Origin: Sphingobium sp. HWE2-09
GTDB lineage: Bacteria > Pseudomonadota > Alphaproteobacteria > Sphingomonadales > Sphingomonadaceae
Direction: 5' to 3'
DNA: 64,000 nucleotides
Assembly (NCBI RefSeq): GCF_035989265.1
Contig: NZ_JAYKZX010000003.1
Span: 3,174,358-3,238,357, forward strand
In this document: positions 26,212 through 35,645 of the stretch, in pieces
Layout: every line of letters starts with the position of its first letter
Position numbering within the stretch: the stretch's first letter is position 1
Notes under the pieces: generated by a model
Databases searched by the model: none
What the model saw: only the letters and a program-made list of their open reading frames with translations
What the model was told of the DNA's origin: nothing
Translations under genes and position numbers: made by a program

Positions 26212-29013
26212 ATGCAGACTGTCTCGATCCGGCGTCCTGCCGGCCTTAAATTCGTTCGCCTTGCGCTGACCTGCGGGATCGCCATTGGCGCGATGGCATC
26301 GCTCGATGCGCTGGCCCAGGAACCGATGGCCGAAGCCGAGGGCGACTCGATCGTCGTGACCGGCAGCCGTCCGATCGCAGAATTGGAAGCTGCCGCGCTG
26401 GACGTGCAGAAGAACAGTGATTCGCTGGTCGCCGTGGTAGCGTCCGACTCGGTGGGCCGTCTGCCCGACCAGAATATCGCGCAGGCCACCAGCCGCCTGC
26501 CGGGCGTCAGCGTAGAGCGCGACCAGGGCCAGGCCCGTTACGTCAACCTGCGCGGCGCGCCCAAGAGCTGGACCACTTTGTCGTTCGACGGCATCAACGT
26601 AGTCAGCCCGGAAGGCCGCGATGCGCGGTTCGACTCCATCCCTTCGGCCATCGCAGGCAAGATCATCGTATCTAAGGCGGTCACGCCGGACATGCCCGGC
26701 GAAACGGTTGCCGGTAATGTCAACGTGGTGACCCGTTCAGCCTTCGATTACAGCGGCTTCCATTTGGCCGGTAAGGGCGGCATGGGTTTGGCCGAACTGG
26801 GCGACGACAAGAAGGAATATGAAGGCGCGCTGGTCGTGTCGAACCGGTTCAACACCGGCATCGGTGAAATCGGCGTGCTGCTGTCGGGCAGCTATTACGA
26901 ACGCAATATGATCACCGACAATTTCGAAGTCGATTATGAGCGCGTCAATCAGGATCAGCGCCCCGGCAACGCCACGCGTTTCTGGGCGCATGAGGCGGAA
27001 AACAAGCTTTACCGCCTGACTCGCAAGAACTGGTCGGTGTCGGGTCGTGTCGACTGGAAGCCGGACGAGGCCAATACCATTTCGCTGCGGTCGGTTTACA
27101 CCATTTTCAGCGACGACGAGGCGCGCGACAATTACCGGTTCGACCTGGATGACCAGCAGTCGGCGTTGTCCAATGCGTCCGCCGCTTGCCCGACGACGGT
27201 TAATACCTCGCCTGCCACCACTGGCTATGCCGATGTATGCATCGGCAACACGCCGGAAAAGGGCACCGTCTATGGCATCGACATCCGCCAGCGTTCGACG
27301 CTACGCGCATTCCGCCAGTCGATCTTCACCAACAGCATCGCGGGCGATCATGACATTGCCGATGGTTGGAAGCTGAGCTGGGTCGGCAACTATACCGAAT
27401 TGAAAGATGATCGTTCGGTCACCGGCGAAGCGACCTGGGACAGTCCGAGCACGCGCACGTTGCGTCCGACCGTCAGCTACGACTTTAGCAATCCCAACCG
27501 CTCTACCCCACTGCTGTTCCGTACGCTCCAGACCGGCACGGGTGCTGCAACCCGCTATTCGGCGGGCGCTGCGGTCACCGCGATCGATGATTTCAACAAG
27601 CCGCTGTCATCCTTCACCGTGCTGGATGCGGTGGATACCACCAAGGCCTATACCGGCCGGGTCGTGCTGGCACGTGAGTTGGACAATGCGACGCTCAAGG
27701 CCGGTCTCCAATATGACCGCCGCAACAAGATCGCGAACGAACAAAACATCGTGCTTAACACCGCCGCCCAGTTCGCAGCGGTTGGCCTGCCTACCGACTA
27801 TAATCAGTTCTCGACGGATGAGGCTTTCCAGGGCGCTCTGCCCATGGGGTACACCTTCCGCTATTTCGACACGTCCAAGATGCAGGCGGCGTCGGAAAAG
27901 GCGCAGGAACTCTATGCCTTTACGCCCGTCACCGGGAACAACTATAATGTGCGCGAAGAAGTGTTCGCCGGTTTCCTGATGGGAACGGTCCGTTACGATT
28001 GGGGTTCGGTGGTCGGCGGTGTCCGCGTCGAACATATCAAGAATCACGGCCGTGCCATCGCGACGGTAGGCAGCACGAGCGGTTTGGTGGTTGCGGACGC
28101 CAGCCAGACGCTGGCCTTCCCCAGCCTGCACGTGAATTATAATATCGACGATACCAAGAAGTTGCGCTTGTCGTTCAACAGCGGTGCCGCGCGCGCCGAC
28201 TATGATCAGTTGCGACCCAACGTCGTGGTCAACGACACCAATGAGACGATTTCGGGCGGCAACCCTGCGGTGAAGCCCGAACGCGCCTATGGCGTTGACA
28301 GCTATTTCGAATGGTATCTGCGGCCGCAGGGCTATCTGATGATTGGTGCCTTCTACAAAAAGGTCGAAGACGTGCTGTACAACCAGCGGCGCACTTTTGG
28401 TTCGACTGCGCTCAACAGCAATGGCGTCGACCGGTCCAACTACTTCTACACCGGCATCACCAATGGCGGCGGCGGTCGCGTGTTCGGTATGGAGGCCGCC
28501 GCGCAGTTGCAGTTGGAACCGTGGACGCAGAGCCTGGGCCTGCCCGACTGGATGGGCGGCTTTGGCATTTCAGCCAACCTGACGCTGAACGACAGCAAGG
28601 TCGAAAAACCTGCCTTGGGCGCAGTACCAAGCCGCAAGGTGCGCCTGCCCGGCACGTCGGACGTTGTCTATAATGTCGGCGGCTATTATGAGAAATACGG
28701 CCTGTCGGTTCGCGTGCAGTTCCAGCGCCGCAGTGCCTGGCTCGACACGATCGCCGACGACCTGACCGATGCCGGCGACACCTATTGGGCTGCTGACGAG
28801 GAAATGGACATTTCGGCACGCTATGCGATCACGAAGAATTTCGAAGTCTATTTCGATGTATCGAACGTGTTGAACCAGCCTGGGCGTCGCTATGTCGATC
28901 CCGCCAATCTTCTGACTGTGACGGGTACGCCAACATCGGCCAGCAGCGGTCGAACGATCGAATGGGAGCGCTTCGGCCGCCGCTACGCCGGGGGCATCCG
29001 CTTCAACTTCTAA
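26212..29013 (+). CDS. TonB-dependent receptor (Xanthomonas/Caulobacter type)
   Basis: 933 aa from the ATG at 26212 (AGGGGGAA 6 bases upstream). Signal peptide ends about SLDALAQ. Plug domain (about 50-170) includes DSVGRLPDQNIAQATSRLPG and RYVNLRGAPKSWTTLSFDG; the barrel follows and ends in the family's Phe (GGIRFNF). The SIVVTGSRP stretch near the mature N-terminus is the likely TonB-box region. Such receptors are often encoded beside beta-propeller phytases, so import of phytate or its hydrolysis products is likely (inference). A terminator follows. Confidence 0.93.
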   Translation: MQTVSIRRPAGLKFVRLALTCGIAIGAMASLDALAQEPMAEAEGDSIVVTGSRPIAELEAAALDVQKNSDSLVAVVASDSVGRLPDQNIAQATSRLPGVSVERDQGQARYVNLRGAPKSWTTLSFDGINVVSPEGRDARFDSIPSAIAGKIIVSKAVTPDMPGETVAGNVNVVTRSAFDYSGFHLAGKGGMGLAELGDDKKEYEGALVVSNRFNTGIGEIGVLLSGSYYERNMITDNFEVDYERVNQDQRPGNATRFWAHEAENKLYRLTRKNWSVSGRVDWKPDEANTISLRSVYTIFSDDEARDNYRFDLDDQQSALSNASAACPTTVNTSPATTGYADVCIGNTPEKGTVYGIDIRQRSTLRAFRQSIFTNSIAGDHDIADGWKLSWVGNYTELKDDRSVTGEATWDSPSTRTLRPTVSYDFSNPNRSTPLLFRTLQTGTGAATRYSAGAAVTAIDDFNKPLSSFTVLDAVDTTKAYTGRVVLARELDNATLKAGLQYDRRNKIANEQNIVLNTAAQFAAVGLPTDYNQFSTDEAFQGALPMGYTFRYFDTSKMQAASEKAQELYAFTPVTGNNYNVREEVFAGFLMGTVRYDWGSVVGGVRVEHIKNHGRAIATVGSTSGLVVADASQTLAFPSLHVNYNIDDTKKLRLSFNSGAARADYDQLRPNVVVNDTNETISGGNPAVKPERAYGVDSYFEWYLRPQGYLMIGAFYKKVEDVLYNQRRTFGSTALNSNGVDRSNYFYTGITNGGGGRVFGMEAAAQLQLEPWTQSLGLPDWMGGFGISANLTLNDSKVEKPALGAVPSRKVRLPGTSDVVYNVGGYYEKYGLSVRVQFQRRSAWLDTIADDLTDAGDTYWAADEEMDISARYAITKNFEVYFDVSNVLNQPGRRYVDPANLLTVTGTPTSASSGRTIEWERFGRRYAGGIRFNF

Positions 29014-29030
29014 GTTAAGCGATAAGCTGG

Positions 29031-29060
29031 AAAAGGGCTGCGCGATGCGCGGCCCTTTTT
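29031..29060 (+). terminator. Rho-independent terminator of the TonB receptor gene
   Basis: AAAAGGGC-T-GCGC with loop GAT pairs with GCGC-G-GCCCTTTT, followed by T residues and CG. It lies 17 bases after the receptor stop codon and works at least in the plus direction. Confidence 0.85.
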
Positions 29061-29064
29061 CGTT

Positions 29065-29250
29065 TCAGCGCCCGGTATTGAGATAGGCGGCGACCGCGGT
29101 GACGGTGTCGCCGACGATATCGACCGCTTCGGCCAGTTCCTCGGGCGATACGTCGAAATGATAGGTCCAGTAAAGAAGCGCCGCCTCATTATCCAAGGTG
29201 ACGCGATCCTCTTGGCCGTTCTGGTTCCGGTTGGGCGTTGCCTGACTCAT
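29065..29250 (-). CDS. DUF3606-like small protein
   Basis: 61 aa: MSQATPNRNQNGQEDRVTLD, then LLYWTYHFDVSPEELAEAVD and a VGDTVTAVAAYL tail. The W-x-x-x-F-x-V-S-x-x-x-L pattern with a following Val-Gly helix is that of DUF3606 proteins. Cytoplasmic, function unknown. No strong ribosome binding site. Confidence 0.65.
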   Translation of the reverse strand: MSQATPNRNQNGQEDRVTLDNEAALLYWTYHFDVSPEELAEAVDIVGDTVTAVAAYLNTGR

Positions 29251-29321
29251 AGTTCGGCAAGAAACGCATAAATGGCAGCGCTTTTCCGCTTCCCTTTAGG
29301 ACAGGTGGATCGGAGCCAGGG

Positions 29322-31304
29322 TCACGACAGGGGACTGCTAGCCCAGTTTTTGAGCTTGGCATAAAGCGCGGCGATCACTCCGGCGAAGACCAGCACCGAC
29401 AAGGGCACTGCCCAGTGATTTTCCGCCACTAGCGCAAGCGGCGCATCGCTGTCCGTGCTGGCGACGATGCCGGCGAAAGCGACACCGAACAGGCTTTCGC
29501 CCACGATGAAGCCGGTCGCCATCAACACGCCCATGCGCTCGGCAAATTCAGGATTATCCTGCCGCAGCGCCCAGCGATTATAGATATGGCCGACTAGCGC
29601 ACCGACGGGGATCAGCAGGGTCAGGGCCATCGGCAGATAGATGCCCATGCCGACCGCAAGCGGGGGCAGGCGCAGCTTGCCGGATTTGCCCAGCAGTTCG
29701 TCCGCCAGAATGACGACAGCGCCGATCCCCGCGCCGATGCCGATCAGGCCCCAGTCGAGGTCGCCGCCCAGCACGCCCTTCGCCAAAGCGGAGATCAGCG
29801 CCGCCTGCGGCGCGGGCAGGGCGTTCGGCCCGGCGCCGGGCGCGCCGGCAAAACCGAAGGCGCTGTTGAGCAGGTCGAGCACAGGCGGGATCACCAGCGC
29901 GCCGAACAACACGCCCAGGATCAGCGCGATCTGCTGCTTCCATGGCGTCGCGCCGACCAGCTGCCCGGTCTTGAGATCCTGGAGATTGTCGTTGGAGATG
30001 GTGGCGATACCAAAGACGATCGCGGTGGTGAACAGCGCATAGGCGATCAGCGCCTGCGTCTGTCTGGGGTCATTGCCACCCGATCCATAGATGGCGGCGA
30101 GCATCAGCGATGCGCCCAGCACGGCCAGGATACCGACGCCCGAAATCGGGCTGTTCGACGCGCCGATCAAACCTGCCATATAGCCGCAGACCGATGCAAT
30201 CACGATCCCCGCGACCAGCACATAGGCCAATGTCAGGCCAATGACAGGCACAGGGTTGGCCGCGATCGGTCCGCCCTGCGCAAAGGTCCACAGCAGGAAG
30301 CCGATGGGGACGAGGGCCGCCAGGATCGTGCCGCCGACGATGGAAATGGGCAGGTCGCGCTCGGTAATGTCCAGGCTGGCGGCGTTGCCCGACCGGCGCG
30401 TGGCATTGGCGACCAGCGCGGATCGGATGCCGCTGACGATAGGCCCAAGGATCTTAAGCAGGGTCCAGATCGCCGCCACGCCGATCGTCCCGGCACCGAT
30501 AAAGCGTGCTTTGGTGCGGAAGGCGGTGCCGACGATGTCGGACAGTTCTGCGCCCGAAGGCAGCGGAGCGGTAAGATAAGGAACCAGGCCGACCCAGCTG
30601 ATCAGCAGGCCGATGAACATGGCGACGCCGACCGACAGGCCGACCAGATGACCAACCCCGATCAATGCCATGGAAAAGCTGGTGGACACCGACGTGGCGC
30701 CTGCACCGAATTTGAAGAAGGTGGCGGCTTCTTCGGCCAGGATGCGCGTCTTGGCGATGATCGAGAAGCTGGCGGCGGCGATGGCGCTGGCGACGATGGC
30801 GGCCAGGCCGCGTTTATTTTCTTCCAGCCCTTCGCGCGACCCCGCGCCTACTTTAAGCACTTCGGCCGCGGCGACGCCTTCGGGATAGGGCAGGTCGGAG
30901 CCAGTGACGAGCGCACGGCGCAGCGGCACCGAATACATGACGCCCAATATCCCACCCAACGCGATGGTGAAGGCGGAAAGCCAATAGGGGAAGCCCTGCC
31001 ACCAGCCGATGATGATCAGGCCCGGCAGCACGAAGATGATCGCCGACAGCGTGCCCGCCGCCGATGCGATCGTCTGGACGATGTTGTTTTCCAGGATCGT
31101 GCCGGTCGCAAATAGCCGCAGCACCGCCATGGAGATGACCGCCGCGGGGATCGAGGTGGCAAAGGTGAGGCCGATCTTGAGGCCGAGATAAACGTTCGCG
31201 GCGGTAAAGATGAGCGTGATGAGCGCACCCAGGATGACACCGCGCACCGTCAATTCGGCCATCGCACCGCGCGGCGTTGCCTGACCCTTGTCTTGCGTCG
31301 TCAC
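29322..31304 (-). CDS. OPT-family oligopeptide transporter
   Basis: 660 aa from a GTG at 31304 (AGGGGA 6 bases upstream). About 15 membrane segments. N-terminal ELTVRGVILGALITLIFTAA and NVYLGLKIGLTFATSIPAAV are the OPT signature; YPEGVAAAEVLKVG follows near residue 140. Bacterial members import small peptides or metal chelates by proton symport. Single gene; no partner needed by this family. Confidence 0.92.
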   Translation of the reverse strand: MTTQDKGQATPRGAMAELTVRGVILGALITLIFTAANVYLGLKIGLTFATSIPAAVISMAVLRLFATGTILENNIVQTIASAAGTLSAIIFVLPGLIIIGWWQGFPYWLSAFTIALGGILGVMYSVPLRRALVTGSDLPYPEGVAAAEVLKVGAGSREGLEENKRGLAAIVASAIAAASFSIIAKTRILAEEAATFFKFGAGATSVSTSFSMALIGVGHLVGLSVGVAMFIGLLISWVGLVPYLTAPLPSGAELSDIVGTAFRTKARFIGAGTIGVAAIWTLLKILGPIVSGIRSALVANATRRSGNAASLDITERDLPISIVGGTILAALVPIGFLLWTFAQGGPIAANPVPVIGLTLAYVLVAGIVIASVCGYMAGLIGASNSPISGVGILAVLGASLMLAAIYGSGGNDPRQTQALIAYALFTTAIVFGIATISNDNLQDLKTGQLVGATPWKQQIALILGVLFGALVIPPVLDLLNSAFGFAGAPGAGPNALPAPQAALISALAKGVLGGDLDWGLIGIGAGIGAVVILADELLGKSGKLRLPPLAVGMGIYLPMALTLLIPVGALVGHIYNRWALRQDNPEFAERMGVLMATGFIVGESLFGVAFAGIVASTDSDAPLALVAENHWAVPLSVLVFAGVIAALYAKLKNWASSPLS

Positions 31305-31384
31305 CTGTCGTCCCCTTGCCCTTGGCGTCTGTTATCGAACAACTCGTAATAATGTTGCTTCGCTGTGGATCAATCGGAAACTGT

Positions 31385-32152
31385 TCAGGACGCTTTTTGG
31401 GTGGTGGCTGGCAGGGGCGCGACATGGTCCAGCCAGTCGTCTACGATCTTCGTCCAGCGCTGATAGCCGCGCGCATTCATATGCAGCCCGTCTGCTCGGA
31501 AAAGAGACGCGTCTGGCAGTCCATCGGGGGCCAGCAACGTAGCGCCGACGTCGAGATAGTCGAACCGTTCGGCCTTGGCGCGGGCGGCGATGGCGCTGTT
31601 GACCTGCACCATCTTGGGATGGAGCGTCCAGCGGATCGGGCTGGGCTTGAGCGAGAGAAAGGCGATCGGCGCGCGCGGATAATCGGCGCGCAGCCGCTTG
31701 AGCAGGGTCAGCAGATCGCGGGCCACCTTGTCGGGTGTGCCGCCCGCCGCCAAGTCATTGTCGCCGACATAGACGACCACGGCGCGGGGTGGGGCGGGTG
31801 GCAGCAGGCGCGGATAATAATGCAGCACGTCGGGCGTCGTCGCGCCGCCGAAGCCCCGGTTGACCGTGCCGATATCGGAAAAGCTAGACGCGATGTCCCA
31901 CATGCGGATGCTGGAACTGCCGATGAACAGAGCAGCGTCACGTTGCGGCTGACCGGCATTGTTCGCCTTGGCGAAGGCTTCGATCTCGTTGGAGAAGGGG
32001 AAGCTCGGGTCGGCCGTAGGCGCTGGGGCAGGTGCGGCGGTCGCCATGGACGGCGCGCAGGCCAGCAGCATCGCCGCGCCGAAGCCGCCCAGTCGCTGGC
32101 GCGCGCCCTTAATGGCGGTGAAGCGGGCGAAGATGATATTTGCCGTCCGCAT
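31385..32152 (-). CDS. SGNH/GDSL-type hydrolase, exported
   Basis: 255 aa from the ATG at 32152, which overlaps the hspQ gene by 44 bases. Signal peptide-like segment LGGFGAAMLLACAPSMATA (about 28-46), so a later start is also possible. Block I FIGSSSIRMWD carries the Ser nucleophile, block II NRGFGGA, block III VVVYVGDNDLAAG, block V DGLHMNARGY with the Asp/His pair. This is the SGNH esterase set, closest in pattern to PAF-acetylhydrolase-like enzymes. Substrate unknown. Confidence 0.82.
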   Translation of the reverse strand: MRTANIIFARFTAIKGARQRLGGFGAAMLLACAPSMATAAPAPAPTADPSFPFSNEIEAFAKANNAGQPQRDAALFIGSSSIRMWDIASSFSDIGTVNRGFGGATTPDVLHYYPRLLPPAPPRAVVVYVGDNDLAAGGTPDKVARDLLTLLKRLRADYPRAPIAFLSLKPSPIRWTLHPKMVQVNSAIAARAKAERFDYLDVGATLLAPDGLPDASLFRADGLHMNARGYQRWTKIVDDWLDHVAPLPATTQKAS

Positions 32153-32480
32153 AAGGGCCGAACATGCCGGTGATGGCGGGATGATCGACCGGTTCGTCGC
32201 TGTCGTCCGCCTCCAGATTCTGCTGGCTGACATAGGCGACGTAACTGGATTCGCCGTTTTCGGCGAGCAGATGGTAGAAAGGCTGCTGCTTGTCGGGCCG
32301 GGCGCCTTGCGGAATTGCGTCATACCATTCCTCGCTATTGGCGAAGACCGGATCGATATCGAACACGACGCCGCGAAAGCCGAACATGCGGTGCTGCACC
32401 ACGTCGCCGATGTTGAAGCGGGCATGGACGATCGGCGGAGCGGTAATGCCGGTGCCGAAAATCTGAATCGTGTCTCTCAT
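32109..32480 (-). CDS. hspQ: HspQ-like heat shock / hemimethylated DNA-binding protein
   Basis: 123 aa. RFNIGDVVQHRMFGFRGVVF and DPVFANSEEWYDAIP, then QPFYHLLAENGESSYVAYVS, match the HspQ/YccV family over its core. In E. coli HspQ is a specificity-enhancing factor and substrate of Lon protease. Its last 44 bases overlap the SGNH hydrolase gene in another frame, so the two are translationally linked. Confidence 0.88.
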   Translation of the reverse strand: MRDTIQIFGTGITAPPIVHARFNIGDVVQHRMFGFRGVVFDIDPVFANSEEWYDAIPQGARPDKQQPFYHLLAENGESSYVAYVSQQNLEADDSDEPVDHPAITGMFGPYADGKYHLRPLHRH

Positions 32481-32603
32481 ATCTCCAATTTAGGATGCTC
32501 TTGCGCCGACACAAGAAAAATACCTGAAAGGCCGCTTGGCAAGGTGGATTTCATTCGCTAATGGCCGCCCCTCGACCGGGACGGCGCAGGCTGGACCTTC
32601 TGC

Positions 32604-32693
<90 letters not shown>

Positions 32694-32938
32694 ATTTTTG
32701 TCCCAACCTACTTATCTAGCGAACGAAAATGGAAGCGGCTTGGCAGCTTCTCTCCAGATGTCGCACATGCATTGCAGAGATTTGTTGCAAATCTGCGAGC
32801 AGAGCCGGCATTTTGCCGCTGTGCGGGCCATCAAACCGGACATAAGCGCAAGCATCGCTAACTTGGCCGTGGAGCGCAACGCAGTTGTCACGCACAGCTT
32901 CTAGCAAGAGTCCCGAAACATTACCATGGGGCGATTCG

Positions 32939-34543
32939 ATGAACGCAACGATTGCGATGGACCAACCGGCCATGCGCCCGGATCTGGACAAAGGACTGGG
33001 CCTGGCGGGCAAGGTCGGCTTCGGCGCCGCGATCCTCGCCGCCATTCTCTATGTCGCCTATAGCGTCTATGCCGACGCCAGCGCGGTCGGGGTCAGCACG
33101 ACCGCCTATCTGCCGTTCATCCTGCTGTTCATCGCCCTGCTGATCGCGCTTGGCTTCGAGTTCGTGAACGGATTTCACGATACCGCCAATGCGGTGGCGA
33201 CGGTGATCTACACCAATGCGATGCCCGCCAATGTCGCGGTGGTCTGGTCGGGATTCTTCAATTTCCTGGGCGTCCTGCTGTCGACCGGCGCGGTCGCCTT
33301 CGGCATCGTGTCGCTGCTGCCGGTGGAACTGATCCTGCAGGTCGGCTCCAATGCCGGTTTCGCCATGGTGTTCGCGCTGCTGATCGCGGCGATCATGTGG
33401 AACCTGGCGACCTGGTGGCTGGGCATCCCCTCGTCCAGTTCGCATACGCTGATCGGATCGATCATCGGCGTCGGCGTCGCCAATGCGATGATGCATGGCA
33501 AGAGCGGCACGTCGGGCGTGGATTGGAGCAAGGCGACCGAGATCGGCCAGGCGTTGCTCATATCGCCGCTGATCGGTTTCGGCGTCGCGGCGCTGCTGTT
33601 CCTCGCCATGAAATTGCTGATCCGCTCGCCCGCCCTCTATCAGGAACCCAAGGACGGCGTGCCGCCGCCGCTGTGGATCCGCAGCCTGCTGATCTTCACC
33701 TGCACCGGCGTCAGCTTCGCTCATGGCTCCAATGACGGGCAGAAGGGCATGGGCCTCATCATGCTGATCCTGATCGGCACGGTGCCCACCGCCTATGCGC
33801 TGAACCGCGCAGTGCCGGAAAAATATGCCGCCGAATTCCACGTCAATTCGGTCGCGGCGGCCGGAGCGCTTGGTGTGCAGCGGACAACCGGCGAAACTCC
33901 GGCGCAGGCGCGCCAGCGCGTCACCACCTATATCGCCGACAAGCGCTTCTCGCCCGAAACCCTGCCCGCCCTGTCCGTGCTGGTCAGCGACGTCGATCGC
34001 CAGGTCGGCGAATATGGATCGCTGGCGAAAGTGCCTGCCGCGGCGGTCAGCAATATCCGCAACGACATGTATCTCGCCTCCGAAGCGATCAAGCGCTTGG
34101 GCAAGGAGAAGGCGTCGGGCCTGTCAGAAGCGAAGATGGATACGCTGACGACCTACAAGAAATCGCTCGACGCAGGCACGCGCTTCATTCCGACCTGGGT
34201 GAAGATCGCCGTGGCCTTTGCGCTCGGCCTTGGCACCATGGTCGGGTGGAAGCGGATCGTCGTGACGGTCGGTGAAAAGATTGGCAAGACCCACCTGACC
34301 TATGCGCAGGGCGCGTCGGCCGAACTGGTGGCGATGGGCACGATTTTCGGTGCGGATCATCTGGGGCTGCCGGTGTCGACCACTCATGTCCTGTCATCCG
34401 GCGTCGCTGGCACGATGGCGGCCAACGGATCGGGTCTGCAGATGAGCACGATCCGCAACATGCTGATGGCCTGGGTGCTGACCCTGCCGGTGTCGATTCT
34501 GCTGGCGGGCGGGCTGTACATGCTCTTCTCGCACATCTTCTGA
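32939..34543 (+). CDS. PiT-family inorganic phosphate transporter
   Basis: 534 aa from the ATG at 32939 (GGGGCG upstream); a TTG at 32885 is in frame. Membrane protein with both PiT signature repeats, EFVNGFHDTANAVATVIYTN and the later FAHGSNDGQKGMGL, and a C-terminal FGADHLGLPVSTTHVLSSGV half-repeat. A cytoplasmic loop of about 140 residues separates the halves. Low-affinity, H+- or Na+-coupled phosphate uptake. No phoU-like gene adjoins it. PPK2 and phytase genes in the window fit a phosphate-handling theme. Confidence 0.92.
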   Translation: MNATIAMDQPAMRPDLDKGLGLAGKVGFGAAILAAILYVAYSVYADASAVGVSTTAYLPFILLFIALLIALGFEFVNGFHDTANAVATVIYTNAMPANVAVVWSGFFNFLGVLLSTGAVAFGIVSLLPVELILQVGSNAGFAMVFALLIAAIMWNLATWWLGIPSSSSHTLIGSIIGVGVANAMMHGKSGTSGVDWSKATEIGQALLISPLIGFGVAALLFLAMKLLIRSPALYQEPKDGVPPPLWIRSLLIFTCTGVSFAHGSNDGQKGMGLIMLILIGTVPTAYALNRAVPEKYAAEFHVNSVAAAGALGVQRTTGETPAQARQRVTTYIADKRFSPETLPALSVLVSDVDRQVGEYGSLAKVPAAAVSNIRNDMYLASEAIKRLGKEKASGLSEAKMDTLTTYKKSLDAGTRFIPTWVKIAVAFALGLGTMVGWKRIVVTVGEKIGKTHLTYAQGASAELVAMGTIFGADHLGLPVSTTHVLSSGVAGTMAANGSGLQMSTIRNMLMAWVLTLPVSILLAGGLYMLFSHIF

Positions 34544-34565
34544 TGGGCAGGATAGGCGCATAGCG

Positions 34566-35570
34566 GTGCCTCTGGATCCGGTCTTCACTGGCCCCGTGCC
34601 CCTGTCGGGCATGGGGCCGGGCCTTATCTGGGGTCTGGATTTTTCGTCCAAAGGGGCGTTGCCGGTCCAGGCCTGCGAAAGCCCGTCTGCAGGTTCCTTT
34701 CGCTGGCTGCACCTCAACCTCGCCGATCATGGCACGCGCCGCTGGATAGAGGCGCAGGCGGGCCTGCCATTGGCGGTGCGGGAACTATTGCTGTCGTCCG
34801 ATACGCACCAGCGCGCGTTGGTTGATGGCGACACGGTGGGCTGCGTGTTGCATGATTTCGAGCGGGACTTCGACGTGGCCGATACCGCGCGGGTCGGCGT
34901 GCTGCGCCTGGCGCTGACGCCCAGCCTGATGCTGACCACGCGGCTGCATCCGCTAAGGTCGGCCGACATCGCCCGGCAGCGGCTGGAGCGCGGCGCGGTG
35001 GCGACTGGCCCGGGCCAGGCGCTGGAATTGCTGGTGGCGGCGATCACCGAAAATATCGCCGACATCAGCCGAACCTTGAGCATCGACGTCCAGCGCGCCG
35101 AGGATCAATTTCTGGATGGCCACTATCCGTCCACGGCGCGCGACCTGATCGGCATCAGGCGCAGGCTGGCGCAACTGCATCGGCTGCTGGCCGGGATGCG
35201 CGGCGTGTTCCAGCGGCTGGAAGAGGATGAGGATCTGGCCGACGCGCTTTTGCCCACGGTGGAAAAGCTGGTGCAGCGGCTGCAATCGCTCGACGCCGAT
35301 ATCTTGGGCGTGCAGGGCCAGTTGCGCCTGCTGCGCGAGGAACTGGATATCCAGGAGGCGCAACGCACCAACCAGAATCTTTATATCCTATCGATCATCA
35401 CCGCGCTGATGCTGCCCGCGACGCTCGTCACCGGCATATTCGGGATGAACACCGGCGGACTGCCTTTTGCGATCGGACCCTGGGGCACGCTGCACGCCAC
35501 GATCCTGGCGGCAGGCGCGGCAGCGGCGACCTATGCGCTGCTGCGCTGGATGGGCTTCATGCGCCGCTAG
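34566..35570 (+). CDS. CorA-family Zn transporter, ZntB-like
   Basis: 334 aa from a GTG at 34566 (an ATG at 34611 is an alternative). A large cytoplasmic N-terminal domain with long helices (about 130-270) and two C-terminal membrane helices. The pore motif is GIFGMNTGGLPF: GMN is CorA-like, and the following TGGLP is the ZntB version. ZntB-type members move Zn2+ with protons. 22 bases after the phosphate transporter, so probably co-transcribed. Confidence 0.85.
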   Translation: MPLDPVFTGPVPLSGMGPGLIWGLDFSSKGALPVQACESPSAGSFRWLHLNLADHGTRRWIEAQAGLPLAVRELLLSSDTHQRALVDGDTVGCVLHDFERDFDVADTARVGVLRLALTPSLMLTTRLHPLRSADIARQRLERGAVATGPGQALELLVAAITENIADISRTLSIDVQRAEDQFLDGHYPSTARDLIGIRRRLAQLHRLLAGMRGVFQRLEEDEDLADALLPTVEKLVQRLQSLDADILGVQGQLRLLREELDIQEAQRTNQNLYILSIITALMLPATLVTGIFGMNTGGLPFAIGPWGTLHATILAAGAAAATYALLRWMGFMRR

Positions 35571-35638
35571 AGCGATGTCTAATCAGATGAAATCATCTGA
35601 TGACCGGAGCCGAAGGCCAGCGTAGCTAAACCGCTCTA
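35568..35638. repeat. Palindromic intergenic repeat
   Basis: Outer arms TAGAGCG and CGCTCTA enclose a perfect ATCAGATGA-AA-TCATCTGAT hairpin (35582-35601) and a further GC-rich arm. It starts inside the zntB-like stop codon and ends 8 bases before the convergent ppk2 stop. Its look is that of a multi-copy alphaproteobacterial element; it may act as a bidirectional terminator. Confidence 0.65.
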
Positions 35639-35645
35639 GGTGGGT

